From an uncultured Bacteroidia bacterium (lineage in GTDB: Bacteria; Bacteroidota; Bacteroidia; Bacteroidales; UBA932), in contig CADAAA010000002.1 of the NCBI GenBank assembly GCA_902785785.1, positions 124,001 through 188,000 on the forward strand: DNA of 64,000 bases, in the 5' to 3' direction. Position numbers and translations under genes: made by a program. Shown piece after piece: positions 8,193-16,807 of this stretch (position 1 is its first letter; each line of letters starts with the position of its first letter). The notes under the pieces are model-generated. The model did no database searches and was not told where the DNA came from. It saw nothing but the letters and a program-made list of their open reading frames with translations.

Positions 8193-11100
8193 ATGAAGAA
8201 CTTAACAGTCAAGAAAGTCATCCTGCTCGGCTCCGGAGCTCTCAAGATAGGCCAGGCCGGCGAGTTTGACTATTCCGGTGCCCAGGCGCTCAAGGCCTTG
8301 CGCGAAGACGGTGTGGAGACGGTCCTGATCAACCCCAATATCGCGACCGTACAGACTTCGGAAGGCATAGCGGACCACATTTATTTCCTACCTGTAACCC
8401 CTTTCTTCGTCGAGAAAGTCATAGCGAAGGAGCGTCCCCAGGGCATACTCCTTTCTTTCGGAGGACAGACTGCGCTCAACTGCGGTGTCGAACTGTACCG
8501 CAGCGGTGTGCTGGACAAGTATGGCGTCCAAGTGCTTGGCACGCCTGTCAAGACCATCATGGACACCGAAGACCGCGAGCTGTTCGTGGAGCGTCTGGAC
8601 GAGATAGACGTCCTTACCATCAAGTCGCACCCGGCAGCGAACCTCGAAGAGGCCAGGGCTGCCGCCCACGACCTGGGTTATCCACTGATCCTGCGCTCGG
8701 CTTATGCACTGGGAGGCCTCGGGTCCGGTTTCGTCGACAATGATGCCGAGCTGGAGGACCTTTGTGCAAAGGCTTTCTCCTTCGCTCCGCAGGTGCTCGT
8801 AGAGAAGTCGCTGAAGGGATGGAAGGAGATCGAGTTCGAGGTGGTCCGCGATGCGGCTGACCGTTGCATCACGGTCTGCAACATGGAGAATTTCGACCCT
8901 CTCGGCATCCACACCGGTGAGAGCATTGTGCTCGCTCCTTGCCAGAGCCTCTCCAAGAAGGATGTCGACTATCTGACGGAGCTGGCCGAGAAGATTGTAA
9001 GACATCTTGGCATAGTGGGCGAGTGCAACATACAGTTCGCCTATGACGAGACCACGATGGACTACCGCGTCATCGAGGTCAACGCCCGTCTCAGCCGCTC
9101 TTCTGCCCTTGCATCGAAGGCCACGGGCTATCCTCTCGCCTTCGTCGCCACCAAGATCGGCCTCGGCTACGAGCTCCCGGAGATCAAGAATGCCGACGGC
9201 GCCAAGACGGCTTATTATGAGCCGGACGTGCAGTACGTCGTCTGCAAGATCCCGCGCTGGGACCTCGGCAAGTTCCACGGCGTATCCCGCAAGATCGGCA
9301 CAAGCATGAAGTCGGTAGGCGAAGTGATGGCCATCGGCCTCACCTTCGAAGAGACTATCCAGAAAGGACTCAGGATGATAGGTCAGGGGTCCAACGGCTT
9401 CGTGGGCAACAAACCCTACGAGGTGGATGACCTGGCCGACGCCCTTGCCAATCCCACGGACACGCGTGTCTTCGACATAGCCAAGGCGATGATGCTAGGC
9501 TGGTCCATCGACCGCATCAACGACCTGACCAAGATCGACAAGTGGTTCCTTGACAAATTCTCCAACATTGTCAGTACCTGGGGCGTGCTGAACACTTTCA
9601 ATGATGCTGCATCCCTTCCGGAGGCCATTCTCCGTAAAGCCAAGGAGCAGGGATTCTCCGACCGTCAGATCGCTATCGCCTTGTATAAAGATGCGGTTTC
9701 GCAGGCAGGGGAGGACATGGTCCGGGAGAAGCGCCTTTCCCTCGGGATCGTCCCGGTCGTCAAGCGCATCGACACCCTCGCGGCATCCACTCCGGAGCAG
9801 TCCAATTACCTTTATTTCACTTACAATTCCTCCGTCAACGAGGTCCCGTACGAGAACGACGGGCGTTCCGTCGTTGTCCTCGGCTCGGGAGAGTATCATA
9901 TAGGCAGTTCGGTAGAGTTTGACTGGTGCTCCGTTTCCTGCATGCAGGAGATCCGCAAGCAGGGCTGGAGGGGCATCATGGTCAACTACAACCCCGAGAC
10001 CGTATCCACGGACTATGACATGTGCGACAGGCTCTATTTCGACGAACTGTCGCTCGAGAGGGTCATGGACATCATAGGACTCGAGACTCCCAAGGGAGTG
10101 GTCGTGTCTGTCGGCGGCCAGATTCCCAACAATCTCGCAGTCAAGCTTGCTGAGCGCGGTGTGAACATCCTGGGTACTTCCGCCACCGACATCGACAGGG
10201 CGGAGGACAGGCACAAGTTCTCCTCGATCGTGGATGCACTGGGCATCGACCAGCCGCGCTGGAAGGAACTCACCACGCTTGACGATGTAGACCGTTTCAT
10301 TGCGGAAGTGGGCTTCCCGGTGCTGGTGCGCCCGTCCTATGTGCTTTCCGGCTCGGCTATGAGCGTCTGCCATGACCGCGACCGCCTGCTGAAGGTGCTG
10401 TCGCGGGCAGTCGAGGTGTCTGCCGAGCATCCCGTCATCATCAGCAAGTTCATGACGCGCAGCAAGGAGATCGAGTTCGATGCCGTCGCGGACGGCGGCC
10501 GCATACTCGTGTCCGCCATAGGCGAGCACATAGAGTATGCCGGAGTCCACTCCGGAGACGCTACCATCGAGTTTCCGGCCCAGAAGCTCTACGTCGAGAC
10601 TGTCCGCAAGGTCAAGGAGATCGCTGCCAAGATCGCTGCCGAGCTGCATATCTCTGGCCCTTTCAATATCCAGTTCCTGGCCAATGACAATCATGTCCGT
10701 GTAATCGAGTGCAACCTCCGCGCATCCAGGAGCTTCCCCTTCGTGTCCAAGGTGCTGAAGGTCAACTTCATCGAACTTGCCACCAAGGTGATGCTCGGAC
10801 AGCATCCGGAGCCCGTGGAGACCGATGGCAAGAGGTTGGGATACGTGGGTGTAAAATCCGCCCAGTTCTCCTTCTCGCGCCTTCAGGAGGCGGATCCGCT
10901 CCTTGGAGTGGACATGGCTTCCACCGGTGAGGTAGGATGTCTTGGAGACGATGTATACGAGGCACTTCTCAAGTCTGTTATAGCCGTCGGGTACGACATC
11001 CCGAAGAGGCGCATCCTCATCTCTTCCGGCAACGCCCTCCAGAAGGCCGACCTTCTCTCTGCCTGCGACATGCTGGCGGAGCACGGATATGAGATCCTCG

Positions 11101-11429
11101 CCACCGGCGGATCCTGCGATTACCTGCATGCCAACGGCATCCCTGCGAAGCGCGTACTGTTCCCGGACGAGAGCGAGAATCCCGTCATGATGAGTCTCTG
11201 TCCTTCTTCGACCGCTCTCATCCGCTCGCATGAGGTCGACATGGTCATCAATATCCCGAAGAATTTTACGGATTCGGAGCTTGACAACGGCTACCGTATA
11301 CGCCGTGCGGCCATCGATGCGAATGTCCCGCTCTTCACCAACGCCCGTCTGGCTACTGCCTTCATCAAGGCTTTCTGCACGCTGAGTCCCGACGATCTTG
11401 CCATCAAGGCATGGGACGAGTACAAATAA
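8193..11429 (+). CDS. carB: Carbamoyl-phosphate synthase large subunit
   Basis: A 1078-residue cytoplasmic synthase that makes carbamoyl phosphate from bicarbonate, ATP and glutamine-derived ammonia for arginine and pyrimidines. The two homologous ATP-grasp halves are plain: the first begins KVILLGSGALKIGQAGEFDYSG, the second VVVLGSGEYHIGSSVEFDW near residue 555. Each carries an E-F-D/V ATP-grasp signature (WKEIEFEVV; SKEIEFDAV). The C-terminal methylglyoxal-synthase-like allosteric domain (about 940-1078) ends normally. carA, the glutaminase subunit, is not adjacent. The gene has its own promoter with ARG-box-like sites and leads the arginine block, so arginine-dependent control is likely. 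Confidence 0.97.
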   Translation: MKNLTVKKVILLGSGALKIGQAGEFDYSGAQALKALREDGVETVLINPNIATVQTSEGIADHIYFLPVTPFFVEKVIAKERPQGILLSFGGQTALNCGVELYRSGVLDKYGVQVLGTPVKTIMDTEDRELFVERLDEIDVLTIKSHPAANLEEARAAAHDLGYPLILRSAYALGGLGSGFVDNDAELEDLCAKAFSFAPQVLVEKSLKGWKEIEFEVVRDAADRCITVCNMENFDPLGIHTGESIVLAPCQSLSKKDVDYLTELAEKIVRHLGIVGECNIQFAYDETTMDYRVIEVNARLSRSSALASKATGYPLAFVATKIGLGYELPEIKNADGAKTAYYEPDVQYVVCKIPRWDLGKFHGVSRKIGTSMKSVGEVMAIGLTFEETIQKGLRMIGQGSNGFVGNKPYEVDDLADALANPTDTRVFDIAKAMMLGWSIDRINDLTKIDKWFLDKFSNIVSTWGVLNTFNDAASLPEAILRKAKEQGFSDRQIAIALYKDAVSQAGEDMVREKRLSLGIVPVVKRIDTLAASTPEQSNYLYFTYNSSVNEVPYENDGRSVVVLGSGEYHIGSSVEFDWCSVSCMQEIRKQGWRGIMVNYNPETVSTDYDMCDRLYFDELSLERVMDIIGLETPKGVVVSVGGQIPNNLAVKLAERGVNILGTSATDIDRAEDRHKFSSIVDALGIDQPRWKELTTLDDVDRFIAEVGFPVLVRPSYVLSGSAMSVCHDRDRLLKVLSRAVEVSAEHPVIISKFMTRSKEIEFDAVADGGRILVSAIGEHIEYAGVHSGDATIEFPAQKLYVETVRKVKEIAAKIAAELHISGPFNIQFLANDNHVRVIECNLRASRSFPFVSKVLKVNFIELATKVMLGQHPEPVETDGKRLGYVGVKSAQFSFSRLQEADPLLGVDMASTGEVGCLGDDVYEALLKSVIAVGYDIPKRRILISSGNALQKADLLSACDMLAEHGYEILATGGSCDYLHANGIPAKRVLFPDESENPVMMSLCPSSTALIRSHEVDMVINIPKNFTDSELDNGYRIRRAAIDANVPLFTNARLATAFIKAFCTLSPDDLAIKAWDEYK

Positions 11430-11463
11430 TTTAAATAATTTAAGAATATTAAATAAAAATGCG

Positions 11464-11495
11464 TATATTCGCTGCCACGTTCGAATAAATATACA
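11464..11495 (+). promoter_or_regulatory. Putative argR promoter and ARG box
   Basis: CGAATAAATATACA (11482-11495) ends 4 nt before the argR ATG. Its reverse complement has the same TGTAT-4 nt-ATTCG frame as the downstream carB box, suggesting autoregulation. TATATTCG (11464-11471) is one mismatch from the -7 element and overlaps a weaker second half-match. Confidence 0.6.
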
Positions 11496-11499
11496 CAAG

Positions 11500-11976
11500 A
11501 TGTACGATAAGACCAGCAGACAGAACACCATCAAGGAACTTGTAAAAGCCGGAATGGTCCACAGCCAGGAGGAATTGCAGGAATTGTTGAATGAAAGGGG
11601 CTTTGCCGCCACGCAGGCAACCCTCTCCAGGGACATGAAGGCCCTCGGCATCGTCAAGATGCACGATCCCGAGTTCGGCTACAGCTACCGGCTGCCTTAC
11701 GGCTCCGTGAACGGAGCTTCCGGCATGCCGAACTCCATATCATCGGACGGAGTGCTCAGCATAGAGTTCTCCGGCTCGCTGGCGGTCATAAAGACCCGTC
11801 CGGGCTTCGCCAATGTAGTCGGTGCCATCCTCGATGCCTCGCATGTCGCGACTCTCATGGGTACGATAGCAGGAGATGATACCGTCCTGCTGGTCCTGCG
11901 CGACGGCTATACCCGCGCCGAAGTGCTGGATTCACTCGCGCAGGTCCTTCCCGGCATCGTCCGTCTCGTCAAATAA
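11500..11976 (+). CDS. argR: Arginine repressor ArgR
   Basis: A 158-residue transcriptional regulator of arginine biosynthesis. The N-terminal winged helix covers residues 1-70, with TRQNTIKELVKAGMV-like sequence and FAATQATLSRDMKALG as the recognition helix. The C-terminal oligomerisation and arginine-binding domain carries the TRPGFANVVGAILDA and IAGDDTVLLVLRD motifs, which supply the two aspartates (GDD) that contact arginine. The ATG at 11500 is chosen because the longer frame from 11398 overlaps the carB end and crosses the ARG box. It lies 24 nt before the GNAT-ArgG fusion, so it heads the biosynthetic operon it should regulate. Confidence 0.95.
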   Translation: MYDKTSRQNTIKELVKAGMVHSQEELQELLNERGFAATQATLSRDMKALGIVKMHDPEFGYSYRLPYGSVNGASGMPNSISSDGVLSIEFSGSLAVIKTRPGFANVVGAILDASHVATLMGTIAGDDTVLLVLRDGYTRAEVLDSLAQVLPGIVRLVK

Positions 11977-12000
11977 CAAGGAACAAATAAAGTATATATA

Positions 12001-13755
12001 ATGAGCTCAGTCAAAGTCGAGGTTGCTTCCCAGAAGCACATCAAGTATGTCAGCGAAATCCTCAAGACCATAGAGGACGCCACCAAAGTCAGGGGGACCG
12101 GTATCGCAAAGCGGAAACCCGAATATATCGAGCAGAAGATCAACGAAGGAAAGGCCATCATAGCGATGGATGGAGACAAGTTCGTCGGATTCTGCTATAT
12201 CGAATGCTGGGACCACGGCAAGTTCGTGGCCAATTCCGGCTTGATAGTCAAGGATGACTACCGCGGTCAGGGCATTGCCAAACGCATCAAAAGGAAGGCT
12301 TTCGAGCTCTCCCGCGAGAAATTCCCCGATGCTAAGATATTCGGCCTTACCACCGGTGCGGCCGTCATGAAGATCAATACCGAGCTCGGCTATGTCCCCG
12401 TCACCTTCTCCGACCTCACGACGGATCCTACTTTCTGGAAAGGTTGCGAGAGCTGCATCAACTACGACATCCTTTGTCGCAACGACTGCACCCGCTGCCT
12501 TTGCACCGGCATGCTCTACGATCCCGCCAAGCATCCCGAGGCCAAGCGCAAGAAGGTCGTCGTCGCATACAGCGGCGGTCTCGACACTTCGTTCACCATC
12601 ATGTACCTGACCCGTGAGATGGGTTATGACGTGTATGCCGCCTGCGCCAACACCGGTGGTTTCTCCGAGCAGCAGCTCAAGGAGAATGAAGAGCGCGCCT
12701 ACCAGCTTGGCGCCAAGAAATATGTCACGCTCGACGTCACAGGAGAGTACTATGAGAAGAGCATCAAGTACATGGTGTACGGCAATGTTCTCCGCAACGG
12801 TACCTATCCTATCTCCGTCTCTTCCGAGCGCATCTTCCAGGCACTGGCCGTTGCGCGTTATGCCAAGGAGATCGGCGCCCAGGCGATAGCCCACGGCTCC
12901 ACCGGCGCCGGTAACGACCAGGTCCGTTTCGACATGACTTTCCTTGTGGCGGCTCCCGACATGGAGATCATTACCCTCACCCGTGACATGAACCTTTCGC
13001 GCAAGGAAGAGGTGGACTACCTGAACAAGAACGGTTTCAAGGCCGATTTCACCAAGCTCAAGTATTCTTACAACGTAGGTCTCTGGGGCACTTCCATCTG
13101 CGGAGGCGAGATACTCGACTCCAAGCAGGGTCTGCCCGAAAGCGCTTATCTCAAGCAGGTTACCAAGGAAGGCTCCGAGCAGATAGCCCTCGAGTTCAAG
13201 GCCGGCGTACTCGTCGGAGTGAACGGAGAGAAGTTCGATGACGGAGTAAAGGCTGTGCAGAAGGTCGAGGAGATCGCCGCCCCGTACGGTGTCGGCCGCG
13301 ACATGCACGTCGGCGACACCATCGTCGGCATCAAGGGCCGCGTCGGCTTCGAGGCCGCCGCACCTATGCTCATCATCGCCGCCCACAAGTTCCTGGAGAA
13401 GTTCACGCTCAGCAAGTGGCAGCAGTACTGGAAGGACCAGGTGGCCAACTGGTACGGCATGTTCCTGCATGAGAGCCAGTACCTCGAGCCCGTGATGAGG
13501 GACATCGAGGCTATGCTCGAAAGCAGCCAGCGCAATGTCAATGGTACTGTCACCATGGAACTCCGTCCTTATGGCTTCTCAACCGTCGGTGTCGATTCGC
13601 CTGACGACCTTGTCAAGAACAAGCTCGGCGAATACGGCGAAGGGGCGAAGGGCTGGACCAGCGAGGATGCCAAGGGCTTCATCAAGGTCAGCTCCACGCC
13701 TCTCAGGGCCTATTACCTCACCCATCCGGAAGAAGGGGAGGAGCTTGAGAAATGA
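12001..13755 (+). CDS. argG: Fused GNAT acyltransferase and argininosuccinate synthase
   Basis: One uninterrupted 584-residue frame with two enzymes. Residues 1-145 are a GNAT acyltransferase with the acyl-CoA-binding loop DDYRGQGIAKR (85-95). Residues 149-168 are a cysteine cluster (C149, 152, 159, 163, 166, 168). Residues about 184-584 are argininosuccinate synthase, with the PP-loop SGGLDTS (191-197), AHGSTGAGNDQVRF and the citrulline/aspartate site; it joins citrulline and aspartate using ATP. In Bacteroides the two are, as I recall, separate neighbouring genes, and the GNAT protein has been implicated as the N-acylglutamate synthase that starts this pathway. No stop, frameshift or clear internal start was seen. 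The 3' end overlaps argC by 4 nt. Confidence 0.93.
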   Translation: MSSVKVEVASQKHIKYVSEILKTIEDATKVRGTGIAKRKPEYIEQKINEGKAIIAMDGDKFVGFCYIECWDHGKFVANSGLIVKDDYRGQGIAKRIKRKAFELSREKFPDAKIFGLTTGAAVMKINTELGYVPVTFSDLTTDPTFWKGCESCINYDILCRNDCTRCLCTGMLYDPAKHPEAKRKKVVVAYSGGLDTSFTIMYLTREMGYDVYAACANTGGFSEQQLKENEERAYQLGAKKYVTLDVTGEYYEKSIKYMVYGNVLRNGTYPISVSSERIFQALAVARYAKEIGAQAIAHGSTGAGNDQVRFDMTFLVAAPDMEIITLTRDMNLSRKEEVDYLNKNGFKADFTKLKYSYNVGLWGTSICGGEILDSKQGLPESAYLKQVTKEGSEQIALEFKAGVLVGVNGEKFDDGVKAVQKVEEIAAPYGVGRDMHVGDTIVGIKGRVGFEAAAPMLIIAAHKFLEKFTLSKWQQYWKDQVANWYGMFLHESQYLEPVMRDIEAMLESSQRNVNGTVTMELRPYGFSTVGVDSPDDLVKNKLGEYGEGAKGWTSEDAKGFIKVSSTPLRAYYLTHPEEGEELEK

Positions 13756-14714
13756 TAAGGGCCGGTATCATAGGCGGTGCCGGCTATACCGCCGGAGAGC
13801 TTATCCGCATCCTGTTGAACCACCCGGAGACGGAACTGGCGTTCGTCCATTCGACCAGCAACGCCGGCAACCGGCTTTGGGAGGTCCACTCCGGACTGTT
13901 CGGTGATACGGACATGCGCTTCAGCGCGGAGTACGACCTCAACGCCGTCGACGTGGTGTTCATGTGCTCCGGCCATGGCAAGAGTACTGCTTTCTGGGCT
14001 GAGAACGCCCGCCCGTCCGGTCTGAAGGTCATCGACCTGGCACAGGACTACAGGGACGAAGGCTGCGGCTATGTGTACGGCTTGCCCGAGATCAATCGGG
14101 CCCGTACCGCAGGTGCTGATCTCGTGGCAAACCCCGGCTGTTTCGCCACCGCGATACAGCTGGCCGTGCTGCCGCTGGCAGCTGCAGGCCTGCTTCATTC
14201 GGACGTGGAGGTAACTGCCATCACCGGCTCCACCGGAGCCGGGGTCAAGCCCGGCGCCACGACGCATTTCAGCTGGAGGAACAACAATGTCTCCGTGTAC
14301 AAGGCATTTGAGCATCAGCACCTTATAGAGATCGGCATGAATATTGGCAAGCTTCAGCCGGACTACGCTGGGGCAGTGAATTTCATCCCTGTCCGCGGTG
14401 ACTTCGCCAGGGGCATCCTGGCCTCGGCGCATGTCGCATGCGACTTGTCGCAGGAAGAGGCCGTGGCGCTCTACTCAGACTTCTACAAGGACGCGGCATT
14501 CACACATGTCTTCCCGGGTAATGTGGACCTCAAGCAGGTGGTGAATACCAACAAATGCCTGGTCTCCATCGTGAAACACGGTGACAGGCTGCTGGTCAAC
14601 TCCGTTATCGACAACCTCCTGAAAGGTGCCTCCGGCCAGGCCGTCCAGAACATGAACATCATGTTCGGACTGCCGGAGGATTCGGGACTCAGACTCAAGG
14701 CGTCAGCCTTCTAA
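13752..14714 (+). CDS. argC: N-acetyl-gamma-glutamyl-phosphate reductase (N-acyl form)
   Basis: NADPH-dependent reduction of N-acyl-glutamyl phosphate to the semialdehyde, the third step of arginine synthesis. The N-terminal Rossmann motif IIGGAGYTAGELIRIL is characteristic, and the catalytic cysteine lies in ANPGCFATAIQLA (Cys near residue 130). HFSWRNNN and FIPVRGDFARGIL are other conserved ArgC parts. At 320 residues it is the short Bacteroidota/type 1 length. It starts within the last codons of the fusion gene (ATGA overlap), showing coupled translation. The natural substrate may be N-succinyl rather than N-acetyl, inferred from the transcarbamylase downstream. Confidence 0.95.
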   Translation: MIRAGIIGGAGYTAGELIRILLNHPETELAFVHSTSNAGNRLWEVHSGLFGDTDMRFSAEYDLNAVDVVFMCSGHGKSTAFWAENARPSGLKVIDLAQDYRDEGCGYVYGLPEINRARTAGADLVANPGCFATAIQLAVLPLAAAGLLHSDVEVTAITGSTGAGVKPGATTHFSWRNNNVSVYKAFEHQHLIEIGMNIGKLQPDYAGAVNFIPVRGDFARGILASAHVACDLSQEEAVALYSDFYKDAAFTHVFPGNVDLKQVVNTNKCLVSIVKHGDRLLVNSVIDNLLKGASGQAVQNMNIMFGLPEDSGLRLKASAF

Positions 14715-14725
14715 ACCAAGGATTT

Positions 14726-15847
14726 ATGGAATTATTCGACGTATACTCCCTCTTCGACGTCACGCCCGTGCGGGCGAAAGGATGCCGGATCTGGGACGAC
14801 AAGGGACAGGAATACCTGGACCTCTATGGCGGCCATGCCGTCATCTCCGTGGGACACAGCCATCCGCGTTATGTGGAAGCACTTAAGGACCAGCTCGACC
14901 GCATAGGATTCTACTCCAACAGCGTTAAGAATCCTCTGCAGGAGCAGCTTGCACACGAGCTCGGCGAAGCCTCCGGCTATCCCGATTACAGCCTTTTCCT
15001 GGACAATTCCGGGGCGGAGTCAAACGAAAACGCATTGAAGCTGGCGTCGTTCCATACCGGGAAGGACCGTATCATCGCTTTCCACAGGAGTTTCCACGGA
15101 CGTACCTCGGGGGCTGTCGCAGTCACTGACAACCCCAGGATTGTTTCGCCTTTCAACGCCAATCACAAGGTGACTTTCTGCGACCTGAACGATGCGGCAG
15201 GGGTTGAGAAGGAACTTGCCAAGGGCGATGTCGCCGGCGTCATCATCGAAGGCATCCAGGGATGCGGAGGCATCCACGTCCCGTCAGATGACTTCATGGT
15301 CGAGCTGGAGGCTCTCTGCCACCGGTACGGCGCCCTTCTGCTCCTCGACGAGGTGCAGAGCGGCTACGGCCGTACAGGCCGCTTCTTCGCCCACCAGTGG
15401 GCTGGCGTGCGGCCTGACGTCATCACGATGGGCAAGGGCATTGCGAACGGATTCCCTTGCGGTGGCATCCTCATCGCTCCGCACATTCAGGCATCGAAGG
15501 GCATGCTCGGCACCACCTTCGGCGGCAACTACCTCGCCATGGCGGCCGCTCTGGCGGTCCTCGCGATCATCCGCGACGAGGACCTCATAGGCAATGCCTT
15601 CAGGGTTGGTGAGTATCTCAAGGCCGGCATCCCTGCGAGCCCGCTGATCCGCGAGGTCCGCGGTCGCGGCCTCATGCTCGGCATGGAGTTCACCTGTCCT
15701 ATAGCCGACATCCGTCGCAAACTGCTCTTCGAGAAGCACATTTTCACCGGCGTTGCAGGGTCGGACATGATACGCTTGCTCGCGCCTCTCTGCCTCAGCC
15801 AGGCTGAAGCCGGAGAGTTCATCACCGCACTTAAAGAAGTCTTATGA
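14726..15847 (+). CDS. argD: Acetylornithine (succinylornithine) aminotransferase
   Basis: A 373-residue class III PLP-dependent aminotransferase that converts N-acyl-glutamate semialdehyde to N-acylornithine with glutamate as donor. It shows GGHAVISVGHSHPRYV, FHRSFHGRTSGAVA, the cofactor-binding LLLDEVQSGYGRTG and the lysine segment ITMGKGIANGFPCGG (Lys near 237). Length and motifs are those of ArgD. It follows argC by 11 nt and overlaps the transcarbamylase start by 4 nt. In this gene order the substrate is probably N-succinyl-glutamate semialdehyde, but the sequence alone does not settle this. Confidence 0.94.
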   Translation: MELFDVYSLFDVTPVRAKGCRIWDDKGQEYLDLYGGHAVISVGHSHPRYVEALKDQLDRIGFYSNSVKNPLQEQLAHELGEASGYPDYSLFLDNSGAESNENALKLASFHTGKDRIIAFHRSFHGRTSGAVAVTDNPRIVSPFNANHKVTFCDLNDAAGVEKELAKGDVAGVIIEGIQGCGGIHVPSDDFMVELEALCHRYGALLLLDEVQSGYGRTGRFFAHQWAGVRPDVITMGKGIANGFPCGGILIAPHIQASKGMLGTTFGGNYLAMAAALAVLAIIRDEDLIGNAFRVGEYLKAGIPASPLIREVRGRGLMLGMEFTCPIADIRRKLLFEKHIFTGVAGSDMIRLLAPLCLSQAEAGEFITALKEVL

Positions 15848-16806
15848 GATCTTTTTTCCACGTACAAGATATAGGAAACCTCGACGAGGCGCTCAAGGAA
15901 GCCCTCGAGGTCAAGAAGAATCCCTTCGCCTGGAAGCATCTGGGCACGGACAAGACCATCATCCTGGTGTTCTTCAACAACTCCCTGCGCACCCGCCTGA
16001 GCAGCCAGAAAGCCGCACTGAATCTCGGCATGAACCCTATCGTGCTGAATGTCAACGGCGACAGCTGGAAGCTGGAGACCGAGATGGGAGTGGTGATGGA
16101 CGGCGACAAGTCCGAGCACCTTCGCGAAGCCATCCCCGTGATCGGGAGCTTCTGCGACATCATCGGCGTGCGTTCCTTCGCCGGCTTGACGGACAGGGAG
16201 AAGGATTACGGCGAGGAGATCCTCCGCCAGTTCATCGAGTACTCCGGCAGGCCGGTCATCAGCCTTGAGTCGGCTACTGTGCATCCCTGCCAGGCATTTG
16301 CCGACCTGATCACCATCGAAGAGCACAAGGAGAAAAAGCGTCCCAAGGTCGTCATGACCTGGGCGCCGCATCCGAGGGCTCTCCCTCAGGCCGTTCCGAA
16401 CTCTTTCGCGGAGTGGATGAACGCTGCGGACGTGGATTTCGTCATCACTCATCCTGAGGGCTATGAGCTCGATCCGCGTTTCGTGGGAGATGCCAAGGTG
16501 GAATATAACCAGATGAAGGCCTTTGAGGGCGCAGATTTCATCTATGCCAAGAACTGGAGCTGCCCGGGAGTCTCTAATCCTGCGGACTACGGCAAGATAC
16601 TCAGCAAGGATATGGGCTGGACAGTGGATGCCAAGCATATGGCAGTAACCAATAACGCACAGTTCCTGCACTGCCTGCCGGTGAGGCGCAACATGATAGT
16701 CTCCGACGAGGTAATCGACTCTCCGAGGAGCCTGGTCATCCCTGAGGCGGCAAACCGCGTGGTCTCCGCCCAGGTGGTAATGAAACGTATGCTGGAAAGC
16801 CTTTGA
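15844..16806 (+). CDS. argF': N-succinylornithine-type carbamoyltransferase
   Basis: A 320-residue transcarbamylase closely resembling the Bacteroides fragilis N-succinyl-L-ornithine transcarbamylase rather than ordinary ornithine transcarbamylase. The carbamoyl-phosphate loop reads FFNNSLRTR (43-51). WAPHPRALPQAVPNSF, THPEGYELDPRF and LHCLPVRRNMIVSD are hallmarks of the acylornithine group. Residue 90, in DGDKSEHL, is the position where Pro (succinyl form) or Glu (acetyl form) sets substrate choice; here it is Ser. As I recall, replacing that Glu by Ser or Pro in the acetyl enzyme gives succinyl activity, so a succinyl substrate is favoured. It overlaps argD by 4 nt and ends 1 nt before argB. 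Confidence 0.93.
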   Translation: MRSFFHVQDIGNLDEALKEALEVKKNPFAWKHLGTDKTIILVFFNNSLRTRLSSQKAALNLGMNPIVLNVNGDSWKLETEMGVVMDGDKSEHLREAIPVIGSFCDIIGVRSFAGLTDREKDYGEEILRQFIEYSGRPVISLESATVHPCQAFADLITIEEHKEKKRPKVVMTWAPHPRALPQAVPNSFAEWMNAADVDFVITHPEGYELDPRFVGDAKVEYNQMKAFEGADFIYAKNWSCPGVSNPADYGKILSKDMGWTVDAKHMAVTNNAQFLHCLPVRRNMIVSDEVIDSPRSLVIPEAANRVVSAQVVMKRMLESL

Positions 16807-16807
16807 T

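Noticed and set aside
9495..11657. A 720-codon minus-strand frame opposite carB and argR
   Set aside because: It is a codon-bias shadow of carB in GC-rich DNA, with no family motifs and no promoter.
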